DNA from: Gymnothorax reevesii
Taxonomy: Eukaryota; Chordata; Actinopteri; Anguilliformes; Muraenidae
DNA: 64,000 nucleotides
Direction: 5' to 3'
Assembly (NCBI GenBank): GCA_029721435.1
Contig: CM056592.1
Coordinates: forward strand, 33,429,611 to 33,493,610
Numbering within the stretch: the stretch's first letter is position 1; each line of letters begins with the position of its first letter. The notes under the pieces were generated by a model. It was not told the DNA's origin. It did not search any database and saw only the letters and a program-made list of their open reading frames with translations. Shown here one piece after another: positions 12,670 through 24,110 of the stretch. The position numbers and the translations under genes were made by a program.

Positions 12670-14735
12670 CCTGGAATAGCGTAGCTTGAGTTCTGACAAA
12701 CAGGCCATGCAGCCACGAGCTGTTTACTGATTACTCTTCTCACATTTCCCTCGATGATCTCAAATCTGATTTGGGGGAAAAAAATATTGCGTCTTCTTCG
12801 CCCTTAGGGGCTTTCAGCAAACCGAGCCACCAGTGTTTATTGAGCTAAAGGATTTGCTCGAAACCATTAAAGGGAATTTCAAAATGCGACTTCTTGATTA
12901 CTGCAAATTATGCTATGTTTTTAAAAAATATTCATTATTTTTATATTTATCTGTCTATTTGCTGCTGATTGCAGAAAGCAGGTGCATTTTGTTTTGGATT
13001 AATCATATGCAGGGACCCCTGCGCAGAAACTGATTATTACTGACGGCATGTGATTCTGAGCATCTTGTGATGTTCTCCACATTTCAAAATGTGTAATTCA
13101 TATCTCTTTTCAATGAACATGGAAAACAATAGATCTGTGCACGCAGTATCTAAAATTCCTTTTTTGGCAAAAATCAAGTAAGATCCTTACAGTTTTCATG
13201 GTAACTTGGTATGCTTCCTTAAAGGACATTCCGAGCCACTCAATTGACACAAGACTTCAGTTTGAGTGGCTCTTTATGGTCAACATAGCGGTAATTAAAA
13301 TTTTTTTATACAAGCACCTGCACCTTGAATTGTGTACCAAAACAAAAATTCAATGTCTGCCACAGTGAACATGTTGAGGTCCGACATAAATATTACAAAA
13401 GTAGAATTTACATTTAAATAAATTTACATAAAATCAAAATGCATGCGCGCATGCACTTAAATCCAATTTAAACTAAGATTATTATCCATGTAGATTAACA
13501 AAATTATGGACAATCATTGCACACAGCCTGATTAAGAGCATGGGATGTCAACTCATTTTAAGGACTTGAACTCAAGTGTTCAGCAGTTCAAATGCACAAG
13601 AACATTAGATGCGAATTGGTGATATATCTAGGTCTGAAACTCAGTAAAATCCCTGACATTGTGGTGCGTTCAAATACTTTTCAAAAACATATACCGTGTT
13701 TTTTTTTTTTTTCTGACGTACGTCTAGACAAGGCAATAAAGTTGGCTTACAGAATTTTTTGAGGTAATTGGTTTCTTCAAGACATTTCTATGCCCCACAC
13801 TATCCAAGTTAACACTGAAGGTCATTCTAACTTAAATCTGACACTCAGAGAAGCAAACAAGGTCGTTTACAGGTTCTGGAAAGGTTAAGTGTACATTCCC
13901 AACATTTGTGTTCAGGTGACAAGAAGATAATGTCACAGATGATTCTATTATCAAATCTGATTTATTTCTTGAAATCTATGGATATATGGTAATGGAGGGT
14001 AAAAGTGTTTGGTAGCACTAGCAATGTGACAGCACTGCAAAGTTTAGCATTTCTTAATAGCTGGGTGGGCTAAGTGACACCTCAGCTTTTGTAATTAATT
14101 TAGTTGAGTGGCTGTGTATTAGCATTCTGTGCCCCCAATTCATGTGCATATTTTGCTGCATGGAAAAAAGTTCAGAACTGTGAATAATGGATTTCTGAAT
14201 AAGCCCTAAGCTGAACAAATCAGAGGAAATTTGGTCGCAGTAAAGCATGAATGAAATGCTCTGATAGAAAAGCGTTTGGTCTCCATGCTGCTCAAATCCA
14301 TTCTGTGATCACTGCAGTGGAAAAAAATTAGAGTGGGGTTGTGAGAGGAATGAAAAATGGTCATTATATTGAACTGCACAGAAGGAAATAGAGTGTCTGT
14401 TTCAATTTTTTTACAAGAAAAAATCATTAGATAGTTCTGCTAGAAGCTCAACCGCAGAGGGAAAGGTCATAATCAATTTATTCTTCCAAAACCCTGTTGT
14501 ATTACAGCCCCGGCGAGAAAAGGCTACGCGTGGGTATGTTATATAACCATAATATTAATAAACATATTCCATATGTGCAGCATAAACCTGCAGAAGTCAA
14601 CAGTGTACTAATAATGGACCCACACATTGCCTGCTTACTTTTTACAGTTGGGACCTCTAGTTTTGCAATGATTATATTGTTTTCTATTCTAAAAGCATTA
14701 AATAGCTACAGTTCCAATGTGAAATAATAACATTG
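12670..14735. other. AT-rich gene-free stretch
   Basis: No exon or element end recognised apart from the short palindrome listed separately and a T run near 13700. Open frames are short and without domain character. Confidence 0.45.
13440..13455. repeat. 16-bp perfect palindrome, alternating purine-pyrimidine
   Basis: TGCATGCGCGCATGCA reads the same on both strands and alternates pyrimidine and purine throughout. Such a sequence can form a small cruciform or Z-DNA. No function is implied. Confidence 0.8.
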
Positions 14736-14742
14736 TTTACAT

Positions 14743-14852
14743 TCCAAGATAGCAAGGTCTTCCGCTCCGGATCTGCCCCGGCTCTGAGCCGGCTCAGCTG
14801 GAGTCGGCACAGAGCCGGGGCAGATCCGGAGCGGAGACCCTTGCTATCTGGA
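14743..14852. mobile_element. 110-bp GC-rich hairpin element with 7-bp duplication
   Basis: Two arms of about 43 bases (left from 14743, starting TCCAAGATAGCAAGG; right ending at 14852 as its near-exact inverse) flank a short centre with a 10-bp GAGCCGGCTC self-complementary core. The arms differ by only a few substitutions and single-base indels. The direct repeat TTTACAT flanks the unit on both sides (14736-14742 and 14853-14859), as expected of a transposition target duplication. The arms are about two-thirds G+C in a strongly AT-rich neighbourhood. The family is not identified; the size and structure fit a miniature inverted-repeat element. Confidence 0.8.
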
Positions 14853-14859
14853 TTTACAT

Positions 14860-17680
14860 CGTATATAAGTGATCCTAGTAAATTAATAATTGCTGTATAA
14901 CAGATTTACATAGTTTGCTTAAAACGAAGTAAAACTGTGATTTAAATATGAGTTATAGAGACAGTATGAGAAAGGAATGCAGAGGCTTGAACTGGCTAAA
15001 TATATCTAATATGAGCCTTAGCTGAAATATAAATGATATTAAATTAACCCTTTCAAGAGTAGGATTTTTGGCCTTTTTTTTTTTTTTTTACTTCAAAAAT
15101 GTTTTTTTGTTCTGGGACTCTATCTATGATCTATATCTATCTATCTATCTATCTATATCTATCTATGTAGAGTAGATTTATTAATTTTTTTGTAAAGTTT
15201 GGTGAAAATTCTAACTCATTTGTCAAGATCTCAATTTCTTCAAGTTACTGGCAAAGTTTGTTACGCCACCATTTGAATATTTTGTCAGGAGGATTTGAAT
15301 CACATATTTGTTACTTTGAAAAGAGTTTTAAAAAAAAAATCAAAAACTTACAAACAATATAAAGCAACACATAATACTCAAAAATCTTGAACAATAATTT
15401 CCATAAGAAGAGGCTGCTAAATTGCACTTTTGTGATTTTATTACATGAGAATAACAATCCTTCATCGTTCACTGATCCCAGAACAGCCAGACATGTGAAA
15501 GGCAGATACGCACTTACAGTTTTGGAGGAGAATATATCGACCAGTCAAAACCGACGGCAGAGCGGGAGAAATGGAGCAGGCTGTGGTAATGCCTCACCGG
15601 CCGAGGGGGCGATTTGAGCCTGTCACTGTGTGTGAATGAACAGCATGTCTGCACCCAGACCCCAGTCTCTGGAGTGCGACTGCAGGCGTACGGGAGCCCA
15701 TTTTGGCTCTCTTACACTTATTGACATGCAGAGGTATTGCTGGGGAGTGACGGAAAACACTGGAAAGGAGAGAGAACGAATGAGAATAGATTACAGCGAT
15801 TCAGCCATTTATCATGGCGAGCAGAGCAGTATCTCTGGAAGATAGCAGTCCACAGACGAAGGCTCCTGCATCCCATTCATATCTACAGTGCACCAGCACT
15901 GCTCTGAATCAATGACGAGCCTCAACTCTGAATTTAATTAAAAAGAGGATTACTTACAAGCATTCGGGCTCATACGGGCCAGTATGAATTATTTCTGAAA
16001 CTGTTTCATGTCTTAAACTATAGTGGCAGCGATGCTCATGGTTAAGCTTGAGTTCTCACTGCCAGTCCAATTTCAGTTACTGGTTTGTGATAACATTGTC
16101 AGTGCAGGCCTACTTTGTCAGCAGACAAAGTACATTCGCTGCATATTTTCAAGATGTCTCCCACAACAAACGCCAGAGATGTAGGAGCAGGGTTGTTTCG
16201 TGAGTCCAGTATCTATTTTTGAGCCAAATCAAATTAGTCCAGTAAAATGAAAGCAATGGGCAATTTCACCCTTTCTTTGCTCTGACAGTCATTCTAGAAA
16301 ACCGCTGTGATAAATATTCATCCCTTTAACAAGTCAAACGACATCAGCTGTATTATAAATATCACTGGCTTGACATGCACGCTAAGCTTGATGAACTACA
16401 TTCATCTGCCGAATGATTGGTAAAAAAAAAAAAAACATTCTATGATAAAAGATTCTCAATTCATGTACATGTACATATGTTCATGTTTCTAGTGTTCGCT
16501 GCAGATTTGGGAAGTTTTTGTGCCGGTTCATATCTGAATCTCATTCAAAACCTGTGATGGAAGCTTACTGTTCAATGTCCGGAAAATTCTGCTGGTTTTA
16601 GCTACATATATAAAAACGGCAAGCTATGGAACCGATGGGTTATAGTTAAACAGTATTTGCATAAGAAACCAAAATAAATAAATAAATAAATCTGTTCCCA
16701 AGGCAACCAAAAGACATAGGATAAAAAAAAACATAGGCTATTCATTTTGGTGGCTGCCAGTAAGATGCCATTTTTGGTTGTGTTTCATACTGCTCCATCC
16801 TTCACTTTCAAAATTACAGATATGGATTTAAGTCACAATGGTGCCTCAAAATGCTCTCATCAAATGTAATGCACCCGCGCTGATTACTGTAGAATACTAT
16901 GTGCTCGAGCAGTAAGTACAGTTGAGTAAATTTGAAAGGTAAGGTAAGCCTGTTCTGAACGGCACTTCCATATCATTACATCAAGTAAAATGCATTCGCT
17001 GCAGAATTAAAATGCACATCTCATCGCTGCGAAAGGTAAAACTGCTGAAAAATGAGATTGACAGGCATTTATCTCACAGTAGGGATTCGCTCTGGCTGTG
17101 CAGCATCAGTTTGAAAAATACATTTCACTCAAATTACATGGATATGAACTGCATTGAATAGAGTTTCCCCATTCTTGTCGAAGAGCGAAATTTTAATAAA
17201 TTTAGGTGAATTTAAAGTTGTGTGAAGAGGTCAGTTTATGCTATTGTCATGTTAAGTTACTTAGCTGAATTTTAAATGAATATATATGCAGATTTAAACT
17301 AAACAAAAGGCTCCAGGCTCTTCCATCGCAGGTTATTGTAATGTACAGTATAGCTATAAAAATCTAATTTTCTGTCTCGTTCATTGAAATCAGAGGTTAA
17401 CAGCCTTACCATACAAAGTGAATAGCGGAGTTAAGCGGACATTGCTACCAGGAGATAACTCCACCTTCATTGCGGGAGAAATAATATATTTCGTAACAAT
17501 GCAAAAATATGGCTTGTTTGCTGATTTCAAGACCATTGTTTAACATTTATATTCAGGGATGTCATTCCCCTAGTTTGGTTGGTTTTTTGTAAGATATTAC
17601 ATTTTATTTCTAACATCCACTTTAATCTCCCTACATGTAATTTCTCCTCTAAAAATGAGGAACGAAACAATTCTCATTTC
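14860..17680. other. Gene-free stretch with an ATCT microsatellite
   Basis: An ATCT/TATC tetramer repeat lies at 15121-15168, an A run near 16423 and a short AATA repeat near 16674. No exon with convincing splice sites or coding pattern was found, and no transposon end was recognised. Confidence 0.45.
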
Positions 17681-17879
17681 TGTCTATTATAACAGTTTCT
17701 GTTTAACAGTTGAATAAAAGCCAGAAAAGGGGAGGTCAAAAACTACTGGGACACGAGGTTTCCTGCGACCATGAATTACTACCAACAACCACCCTCCACT
17801 GATAGCTTCACAGCTCATCTTTATGCATGATACAAGAACAATTCTACGTTTGCCTCTCAAACCAAATAATGTTGCGACT

Positions 17880-18000
17880 TGTTGCGACCACGCAGGAGCT
17901 CTTTGAAACAAGTTGCCACATGATAGTTTTTCAACAACTTTGAATTTGATATCTTACTTCATTGAGCAATACTATATGTATTTAGCGCTCTCAGGATTTA
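17880..18000. mobile_element. Relic related to the palindromic element at 33.7 kb
   Basis: GGAGCTCTTTGAAACAAGTT, then GCCACATGATAG with a CAACA end, then CATTGAGCAA and finally ATTTAGCGCTCT occur here in the same order as at 33766-33870. That makes the two places copies of one dispersed family. This copy has only single-sided versions of the two segments that are fully palindromic in the other copy. Neither terminus nor target duplication could be fixed. Confidence 0.6.
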
Positions 18001-19380
18001 TTATTATCATCATGACAATCTCGAGCAAATATACTAGATTCTAGGGTGAGACCTCAGGCACTTTTTGACTACAAATGAACCCCTTATCAGAGCTTCTGAC
18101 AACGGTGGTTTCCAGAGTATCAGTCGATTTCCAAGTAAGACACAAACAATGCACCCTCATCACATCGATATTCATATTTGTTTCCCAGGATTTCAGGTCA
18201 CAGGGTCAACCCTGAAGAAAGACTTTGCAGCGAGATTCCACGGTAAAAGGAAACAGCGATGCAGTCCTTACCATTATTGACCAGAGGGTGAATCGGGAAA
18301 ACTTTAAAGGAGAGGTTCAGGTGATCGAGCCTTCTGTCTACAGTGGATCAATCCAAACGAGGGGGAGGATTATACTCGATAAATTCTCTTCACAAACAAA
18401 ACATCAGAGCCCTGGTGTGAGCGAAATCCAATAAGCAGTAGCAGGAAGGGCTTATTTAATGGATATTTTTAAAAAGCATCTTTTAATCCTGTATCCGTTT
18501 AGCGTTGTAATTCTCTTCTGCTGATAATAGATAGAAGACACGTGGTCATAAACAGTGGCCTTGAAAGATGACACAGGGTGGTCAACGCAGAGCAGCTGTC
18601 CCCCTGAGTCACACACTCCTACGGGGAGTGTGTCTTCACTGGGCTTGTGTGCGGCTCCTGCATTTAAAATTCAGGTTTCTGAAGGCTGTGGATCCATTAC
18701 TGTCCCGTTGCCAAAGTACATCACTGGAATACTATAGAAAGCCTTTGCCCAAATTGTCTCATCACTATTCAACACAAAAATCTTGGGGAAAGCCATGGAA
18801 TCTCATTATACACTCCATCATAAGTTGCTTCAAAGTCCACACCGCCAGTATGGTTTTAGGAATTTAGTGAAAACCTTAAAAAAGCCACTTGTGCTGATTA
18901 TACAGCATTTTCAGATACACATTCATGTACATTAAGTGCACGTGGTAGTGAAGCTACATTACGGGGCATAAGCTATGTTGTCTGCCAATTTACTGTGTGC
19001 AAAACCACATTTCTTCACTTTCATTTTAACCAACAAATTGTGCCAGTTCTTATATTTAACAACTAGGATGAATACCGTCATATTCTGTCTTTTTGTTGGA
19101 ACTATGTTGGAATGTTTGTTGGAACATTTTTCTCCATGATATATGATCTGAAAAAAAATCTGTTTTTCCCCTCTTTTTTTGCCATCGCTGAACTGTTCGA
19201 CCCACATCAAAGCCACCTGCTCCCATTGGCTCAGGAGGAAGATGCCGGGGTACATGATTGTCCCGACTCATGTGACGACCAGCCCTCACTTCTTTACACT
19301 GTGCAGTCACACCACAATTATCACACTGCCTATGGCGTCGGAGAATCGCGTAGTCGAGCTACGAATTAGTTTGTAAGGCT
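18001..19380. other. Gene-free stretch
   Basis: No exon or mobile-element end could be supported. A small hairpin (ACACACTCC / GGAGTGTGT, 3-base loop) lies near 18609-18631. Confidence 0.4.
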
Positions 19381-19440
19381 ACTTCCAGTCCTGACCTAAA
19401 CCGCATTGAAAGTAATCCAGTTGTGCTCGAGAGGACTACA
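19381..19440 (+). pseudogene. Short Tc1-like transposase fragment (SPDLN-IE)
   Basis: One frame reads TSSPDLNRIESNP, matching the conserved SPDLNPIE block around the last catalytic acidic residue of Tc1/mariner transposases. About 20 codons around it are open but otherwise unrecognised. It sits just upstream of a different Tc1-like element end, so it is probably an older, independent relic. Confidence 0.4.
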
Positions 19441-19606
19441 GTGGATCATCAATCTTGTCATGAAGACAAGATCTCAAACGGAAAATTAATCTACTCGCAC
19501 CTCGTATATGGGCTCGGAGACATAATATGGGAACATACGGGATTTCCATGTGACTGCTTTCGACCAATGCCATCCAAGTATTCTTGTCTGAGGAGGGAAA
19601 AATATA

Positions 19607-20290
19607 CACTGACCAAAACTTCCAACGCAACACATACAATTTTGAAAAATTTGGTGTATATAAAATGGGATATTGGTTTTGAGCCATGATACATCCACTG
19701 CAACTTAAAAGCTCTGAAAATTGTTTTGATTTTGTTGTGTGGGCAGCTCGTTCTGCTTGATTGCACATCGTTTAGAATTTTGCCTAACCCGTCAGGTTGA
19801 GTAGAACTCATTGACCAATTCTTCGAAAATTTAGTCAATAAATAGCCGTAGCAATGGGCAACTTAAATATTCCTTTGCATTATCCTGGGTTAACGTGTGA
19901 CCATGCCGTGCCTAGGTCAAAATCAGCGAGAGCAAGCCGTTGGTATGCTCACTGGTGGAATGTCGCAAAGACGAGTTGCAAGGAACCTGGGCGTCCACGT
20001 GTCGACCATATCACTTTTCTGGAGCCGGTATAATGAAACAGGAAGCACCGGTGATCGACCACATGCCCCCGGACCACATGTCACCACCTCTCAGCAGGAT
20101 CGCCATATTCGCCTCCAGCACCTGCGCAATCACTTCCTGCCAGCTACAGTCACTGCTGCTCAGACCAGAGGTCGTCACCAGAACTGGATTAGCGAGCAAA
20201 CTGTACGCAACCGCCTGCGTGAAGCCGACTTGCACCACCAACGTCCCCGCCGTGGTTTGGTGTTGACTGAAATAGCCCACTTGCAACATG
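19607..20290 (+). mobile_element. 5' half of a Tc1-like DNA transposon
   Basis: The element starts after a TA dinucleotide with CACTGACCAAAACTTCC and 'AACGCAACAC', a terminal pattern seen in fish Tc1-like elements. About 290 bases of non-coding leader precede the transposase start at 19903. The element breaks off near 20290, where sequence of a different origin (a LINE-type 3' tail) begins. The catalytic half and the right terminal repeat are absent. Confidence 0.75.
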
Positions 20291-20349
20291 CTACTGGGTT
20301 TGTTTTTTTTTTTGTGCTTAATGCTAGTGATCGTAGCCCATGTTTTTAG
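19903..20349 (+). pseudogene. Tc1-like transposase, N-terminal DNA-binding part only
   Basis: The frame from ATG 19903 encodes about 128 recognisable residues. A first helix-turn-helix region (GMLTGGMSQRRVARNLGV, residues about 15-32) is followed by a TGSTGDRPH linker and a second recognition region ending in the conserved SEQTVRNRLREADLHHQRPR block, as in Tc1/Tc3-type transposases. The DDE catalytic domain, normally about 200 more residues, is missing. After 'LQHATG' the frame runs into T-rich foreign sequence and stops. The protein could at most bind transposon ends and could not catalyse transposition. I prefer ATG 19903 to the in-frame GTG six bases upstream. This is a dead fragment unless domesticated, for which nothing here argues. 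Confidence 0.8.
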
Positions 20350-20530
20350 CCTGTACTGTATTGTCACCTTTTCTCTTTGTGTGATGGTATCTCTCTGTGT
20401 GTCTGTATGTAATTTGGTGTCTTGTACTGGAAACTTTTTATGCTGCCATTTTGATCAGGACTCTCTGGAAGAAGGGACATTGTGTCTCAATGGGACCTTC
20501 CTGATAAAATTAAGGTTAAAAAAAAAAAGA
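20290..20530 (+). mobile_element. LINE-type 3' tail
   Basis: A T-rich start is followed by 'CAGGACTCTCTGGAAGAAGG', 'TCTCAATGGGACCTTCCTG' and 'ATAAAATTAAGGTTAAAA', ending in an A-rich tail. This arrangement is the familiar 3' untranslated end of a fish non-LTR retrotransposon. Truncation on the 5' side, right at the break of the Tc1-like element, fits insertion or deletion at that junction. Confidence 0.55.
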
Positions 20531-20565
20531 CCGGTGAGTTCGTAGGCTAGAGGCGTGGCCTTACA
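20531..20565 (-). mobile_element. 35-bp LTR end fragment
   Basis: 'GACCGGTGAG', a 'GGCT-GAGGCGTG' block and 'CCTTACA' match, with several substitutions, the end of the solo LTR at 29494-30027. This places the first bases of a minus-strand LTR (TGTAAGG...) next to the LINE tail. The rest of the LTR is missing. Confidence 0.45.
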
Positions 20566-20766
20566 AAACTTGCGGCAAATCTGGCCCAAAAGTAGGTGAG
20601 TTCAGATTAAACAGGCATGGTTTTGATGCCTCGCCAAATAACAAAGCCTTGAAATTTAACGAGCTGTATACAACATTTATTAAGAGTTGAGTGGACCGGT
20701 TTGGAAGCAGTTCGGCGGTGTGCTCACTCAGTGTAAGCCAGAACCAAAAGCTTTGAAGAGACAGAA

Positions 20767-21031
20767 CTAAAATGCGTGGATTCTTTCATGTATTGCGAGA
20801 AAAAAGCAGTATACATCCCAAAGTAACAGTCTGTGAAGTCTGACTCCATCAGTGTGCAGTTTCCCTGCAATCTCAGAGAAGAAGAGTGTGGAGCCATCAG
20901 GGTGTGTTACACTGTTGGAGTCGTGAAAGTCTGACAGGTACAGCAGCTTGTCAAAGAAGGCTGGGGAGAAAGCTAGATGTTGACATGAGGGTGCAGATCT
21001 GTTTCAGGTATTCAGCACGGCAGTGGAAGCC
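20767..21031 (-). pseudogene. Unrecognised coding-like fragment with one frameshift
   Basis: On the minus strand an acceptor-like 'CTTCTGGCTAACAG' (up to 21032) precedes an open frame reading GFHCRAEYLKQICTLMST. One base out of phase, it continues as FFDKLLYLSDFHDSNSVTHP and then LFFSEIAGKLHTDGVRLH, stopping at 20767. The residue composition and GC-ending codons look like real protein, unlike nearby open frames. The join falls at 'CTTTCTCCCCAG', which could itself be a second acceptor, so the break may be a splice boundary rather than a frameshift. I do not recognise the family. It could be a retrocopy, a degraded exon or a piece of an unknown transposon protein. Confidence 0.4.
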
Positions 21032-21559
21032 CTGTTAGCCAGAAGGTATTTCTGTATGTTTCTGGCTGCAAACCAGCATGGCTAAGATTCAAGCTGAGAG
21101 AGTGAAAATATTGAATTTTCTTTTGAATTTAGAGTGTTTGGGGTTTTTTAAAGGAAAAGACAGAGGCTGATATTTGAAGCAGACCTACAACAGTGAAGTT
21201 TTCTTTTAGCAGTTCATAAGCCTGTTTGAAAGCTGCTGTAATAGGTAAACTTGAATGTAGAAGAGGAATGGAGGGGAACGCAGGCAACTTTAGGGAAAAC
21301 CAGTGAGCACAAGGCAGATTTTGATAGTAGCAAACAGAAAAAACGCCCCCTTTGCCGTCCTTCAAAAGCCACTCCCCTAAAGGTCACGAAAGCGCACAGC
21401 TTGACCGCTGACATTACAGAGAACAGTGGGAGGAGTGCTGCTCGGCACGTCATTAGCTTTAGCAACAAACTTTTCCAACCACTCGTGCCAGAAAACATAC
21501 CAAAAAATCATTACAGTATTAGTGTTAGGTATTTGTCTTCTGTTTTCTGTTCCATATCC

Positions 21560-22150
21560 TGTTTCTCCTGTTTCCTTATGAATTAGGTTTCTGTTTATTT
21601 TCAGTTGTTTACCTTCTCCACAGTGCATTTCTTTCCCAATCTTCTTTGATCGTTTCTTGTTATATTTGCCTTCCTTTGTCTTGTCTCAGGTCCTGCCCCA
21701 CCTTTCCTGTGTTCCCCATGTCTCTCCCCACCTGTCATGAGTTTGTTCATTTTGTCTGCATGGATAACAGTTCCTTGTTCCTTATTTCTTGCAAGCATAA
21801 AAGTTCTTTCTTCCTTGTTCTTTGCCCTCTGCGTGTATAAAAGTTCCTTGTTTCTTTCAGTCCGTTCCCAGGTCGCGCTTTCACATCTGTGCCATCTTTG
21901 GCTGCGATACTGCAGTTTCTCCCAGTTTCCAAGCCAATACCGTTCTCTAGTTTGTCTCTGATCTCCCTGGTCTGACCATTTATCCACCTCTGACTACAAC
22001 GTCTGATGCTGATATGTGCCGATATCTACCAGGTTATCAAACTCTGTCAGTTCAATGACAGCTCCTGATACTGTTGAGTACCGCAGCCTTTATAATAAAA
22101 TTTCAGTTTGGAATTTGTACTGCTGTTGGCGTTTGAGTGATCCGTGTATC
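21560..22150 (+). mobile_element. LTR-like pyrimidine-rich segment
   Basis: A strongly C+T-rich plus strand holds two TATA-like boxes ('GCATAAAAGTTC' near 21793 and 'GTATAAAAGTTC' near 21835) set in a short repeat, and an 'ATAAAATTTC' signal near 22094. The mix resembles other fish LTRs in this window. Terminal TG/CA and a target duplication could not be placed. Confidence 0.35.
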
Positions 22151-22286
22151 CTAAAAAAAAAAGAAAAAAAAAGGTGAGCATAAACAAAATGAACGTAAAC
22201 AATAAACACTGCTGAAGTTATCCTCCTAATCACACTGTCGTGCTACCTAGCATGGGTGTAATAGCTAGCAAAGTTGACAGAACATA

Positions 22287-23177
22287 CACTACCGCTCAAA
22301 AGTTTGGGATCACTTGGAAATTTTCTTGTTTTACCATGGAAACACGCATGAAATTAGTCTGAATAGGAAATATAGCAAATGAACAGAACATGCTGACATT
22401 ATCTGAGGTAGAAATAATGATTTTAATGGAAAATGATGAATATGTACTTCAAACTTTGCCTTCATCAAAAAAAAAAAAAAAAAACACCTTCACTGTTGAT
22501 ACTGAAACTGGTGACGAGAACTATTTAGCGCAGCTGCTAGCTGACAACCTTTGAGGCGTCTTTGTCTTAAACTACACACTCAGATATTTGTCTTCTTGCA
22601 CAGTAGTGCATCCGGGCCTCCCACTCCTTTTTTCTGTCCTTGTTAGACTCAGTTTTTGCTGCTTTCTGAAGGGAGTTAGTTGACAGCATGGTAAGAGATT
22701 TTAAGTTTTAAATTTATCGCATTCAAAAGCTTTCTTTTTTAAGCACAAGAACAGACTGACGGGTCTCCAAAGGAAGTTCTTTCTTTCTGGCCATTTTGAG
22801 CCTGTAAACAAAAAAGAAACTGCTGATGCTTCAGGTACTAAACCAACCTCAAGAATGCCATGCTCCCTTTTGCGCTCCCTTATTAGTTCAACGGTTTTCA
22901 GCTGTGCAACACATTTACAGAAGGATTTTCTAACAATCAATTAGCCTTACAAAATGCTTAACTTGGCTTAGCTGCCATACCAGGAGATTTATGCAGAGGA
23001 CTGACAGTTGCTGATAATAGGCCTCTATGCAAAAATGTAGATCATTCTTTGAAAATCATCTGATTAATCTTAATCGTTTGTAAAATGGATAAAAATGTTT
23101 GTGAAATGCAAGAAAATGTATTTTTCTTTGGAAAGCAAAGATATTTGCAAGTGATCCCAAACTTTTGAGTGGTAGTG
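22287..23177. mobile_element. Complete non-autonomous Tc1-type element, 891 bp
   Basis: The 30-bp terminal inverted repeats (left CACTACCGCTCAAAAGTTTG onward, right its inverse) differ at a single base, and TA dinucleotides flank both sides (22285-22286 and 23178-23179). The inside has no transposase frame; the longest open frame is 79 codons on the minus strand with no domain. The terminal sequence and the internal 'TTTCTGGCCATTTTGAGCCT' block belong to a Tc1-type family common in fish. An 18-base A run lies at 22467-22484. Confidence 0.9.
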
Positions 23178-23179
23178 TA

Positions 23180-24110
23180 CATTTTTAGCCAGCAATAATA
23201 CACTGGCTACATAGCAGTGCCTGGAAACTGTAAGTTTACATCATTAGAAAAGCTTAAATTTACAAGGTTAGGCTACTACATATACAGCACATGTATATTT
23301 TGAATTTTTATTTTGGTATTTAACCCTTAATTTTTCCCATGTTACCTAGCTATTTTATTTTAGTTCATTGATGACATATTGAAAACCCAAAACTTTGCAT
23401 ATAATTCATGTTTTAGGGTCTCCTGGATGAGAATGATTGGCTTTGACCCTAATATAACACTAATTTCAGAACCCAGCACATGAGGTGAAAGAGCACGGCG
23501 CGGGGTGAAGAAAGTGTAACCACAGGGCTCGCTGCCCTAATTATTCTTGTGTGTCACCTCTTTTTCTTTTGACTTTTTTCTTGCTCTGTTTTGCAGTTTG
23601 AGCGATTATAGCTATAGGTGGAGCAGCTAATTTAGGCAGCACTTTCACTGTCATGTCAGCCATTCTGGTACGACTGGCTTCTGACTAGATAGCATTGTCT
23701 ACATAGCCTCCCATTATGCACAATGAGTCATGTGCACAGGTTGAGTGCTTGGGAGGCATATGTACTAATATAGGTTAGATAGACCATAGGCTTTACAATT
23801 ATTTCATTCATGTCAAATTAAATTATCGAATGGCTCTATAATACATACAGCTACTGAATTTGTTTTTTTTTTTTTTCTTTTACCATTTTATTCAATGATT
23901 GCTTCATCAGGGTGTTAAGTGACTTTCAACAAATATAAACAAATATTGCTTCCGAAAAATCTTCCCAACCTTGCTTTAAAGAGAACGCTTATGAAAGGCA
24001 GATCAGGGTTGATATAAAACTAGGAAAAATGCAACTTTTTGAACATTTCTTGTAGTTTTGCTCGCATATTGAACGTATTGAACAGCAAGATCATTATGGA
24101 TTGATTCAGT
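23180..24110. other. Gene-free stretch
   Basis: No exon or element end recognised. A T run lies near 23862-23877. Confidence 0.45.

Noticed and set aside
21601..21987. 128-codon minus-strand frame rich in R, K, E and N
   Set aside because: It is the complement of a C+T-rich LTR-like tract containing short direct repeats; no homology to a protein family was seen.
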